Part shown: positions 6,614-6,826 of the stretch, piece by piece | Layout: every line of letters begins with the position of its first letter | Position numbering within the stretch: position 1 is the first letter of the stretch | Assembly: GCA_007130355.1 (NCBI GenBank) | Contig: SLSQ01000278.1 | Span: 1 to 6,826 of the forward strand | Direction of reading: 5' to 3' | Length of the DNA: 6,826 nucleotides | DNA from: Trueperaceae bacterium | GTDB lineage: Bacteria > Deinococcota > Deinococci > Deinococcales > Trueperaceae | Translations under genes and position numbers: made by a program | Notes under the pieces: generated by a model | The model's input: the letters and a program-made list of their open reading frames with translations, nothing else | Databases searched by the model: none | Told to the model about the DNA's origin: nothing

Positions 6614-6632
6614 GCGGGCGCGTGGCGCCCGC
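6614..6632 (-). promoter_or_regulatory. Perfect 8-bp hairpin in the gyrA leader
   Basis: GCGGGCGC at 6614-6621 and GCGCCCGC at 6625-6632 are exact reverse complements around a 3-nt loop. It lies 21 nt upstream of the gyrA Shine-Dalgarno. No T-run follows in the direction of transcription, so it is not an obvious terminator. Its role is unknown; such stems occur by chance more often in GC-rich DNA. Confidence 0.5.
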
Positions 6633-6634
6633 AC

Positions 6635-6677
6635 GGCGCCGCGCTCGACCCGGCGCGGGCCGAGCGCGGGCGGCGCC
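6635..6677 (-). promoter_or_regulatory. Long imperfect hairpin in the gyrA leader
   Basis: GGCGCCGCGCTCG (6635-6647) pairs with the segment 6661-6677: seven pairs through CGAGCGC, a 4-nt bulge, then six pairs through GGCGCC. Inside, after one A-C mismatch, CCCG (6649-6652) pairs with CGGG (6656-6659) around a GCG loop. If transcription starts near 6683, as the -10 at 6689-6694 suggests, this stem forms almost the 5' end of the gyrA mRNA, where it could affect stability or initiation. Confidence 0.45.
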
Positions 6678-6688
6678 TCAAACGTGGC

Positions 6689-6697
6689 ACTGTACCA
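6689..6697 (-). promoter_or_regulatory. Candidate extended -10 promoter (TGgTACAGT) of the gyrA operon
   Basis: On the minus strand TG (6697-6696), one base, then TACAGT (6694-6689), four of six matches to TATAAT. No -35 is evident 16-18 bp upstream. Transcription would begin near 6683, giving a leader of about 100 nt. A weaker alternative upstream is TTGGCG (6745-6740) with TACCGT (6724-6719), but the spacer is only 15 bp. This is one of the few AT-containing stretches between the upstream gene and gyrA. Confidence 0.45.
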
Positions 6698-6784
6698 TCC
6701 CGGGGCGCGTCCGCGCCTACGGTACGGACGTCTGCGACGCGCCAAACCGCGTTCGAGGACGGGGCCTCGTGCGGGCCCGCGCCG

Positions 6785-6826
6785 CTACGGGCCGGCGACG
6801 CGCACGAACGTTCCGAGCGCCCCGAG
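6785..6826 (-). CDS. Possible 3' end of an upstream leftward gene
   Basis: Reading leftward from the window edge gives 13 codons, LGALGTFVRVAGP, then TAG at 6787-6785. The frame has G or C at nearly every third position and reads like a beta-strand ending, unlike the Arg/Ser-rich alternative frames. That is all the evidence, and the segment is too short to name. The stretch from there to the gyrA promoter (6698-6784) shows only a weak 5-bp hairpin, CGAGG/CCTCG at 6754-6769, and no gene. Confidence 0.3.
   Translation of the reverse strand, partial: LGALGTFVRVAGP

Noticed and set aside
3050..6745. A single 1231-codon open frame on the minus strand ending as the nucleoside hydrolase
   Set aside because: Everything upstream of 4012 is Arg/Pro/Gly-rich out-of-frame translation of gyrA; hydrolase homology begins exactly at the GTG at 4012.
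6754..6769. Intrinsic terminator for the gene upstream of gyrA
   Set aside because: The stem is only 5 bp and is not followed by a T-run on the minus strand.

Overview
This is a very GC-rich bacterial chromosomal window, packed almost wall to wall with genes. It probably comes from the Deinococcota, perhaps a Truepera-like lineage. Three things support that. The GyrA protein reads close to Deinococcus-type GyrA. One gene resembles DdrA, the Rad52-superfamily single-strand annealing protein typical of that phylum. Two divergent genes have -10 hexamers 6-7 nt before their ATG and no Shine-Dalgarno, the leaderless layout common in Deinococcus. The taxon is inferred; there is no rRNA to check it.

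Layout. Left edge, minus strand: the 5' part of an exported protein (signal peptide, acidic proline-rich linker, possible PQQ-type propeller start) that runs off the window. A 79-bp divergent intergenic region follows, with a leaderless promoter on each strand. Rightward come two genes with a 4-nt ATGA overlap: a DdrA/Rad52-like protein and a calcineurin-like metallophosphoesterase. They meet a leftward operon head to head at a hairpin whose arms carry the stop codons of both converging genes.

The leftward operon, in transcription order, is gyrA (TTG start with a strong Shine-Dalgarno and a roughly 100-nt GC-rich structured leader), a nucleoside hydrolase (GTG start, GTGA overlap with the gyrA stop) and an ftsE-type ABC ATPase (GTG start, no ftsX beside it). 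Upstream of gyrA, the extreme right end may hold the last 13 codons of another leftward gene.

Functionally the window mixes DNA topology (gyrase A), a probable DNA end-protection or annealing protein with a phosphatase partner, nucleoside salvage and cell division. In Deinococcus both ddrA and gyrA belong to the radiation/desiccation response regulon. No recognisable copy of that operator is visible here, although the two upstream regions share a 9-mer. I see no mobile elements, CRISPR arrays, tRNA or rRNA genes. No wholly new system is evident. The most original points are the divergent ddrA-like/phosphoesterase pair with its leaderless promoters, the structured gyrA leader, and the odd gyrA-nucleoside hydrolase-ftsE operon.
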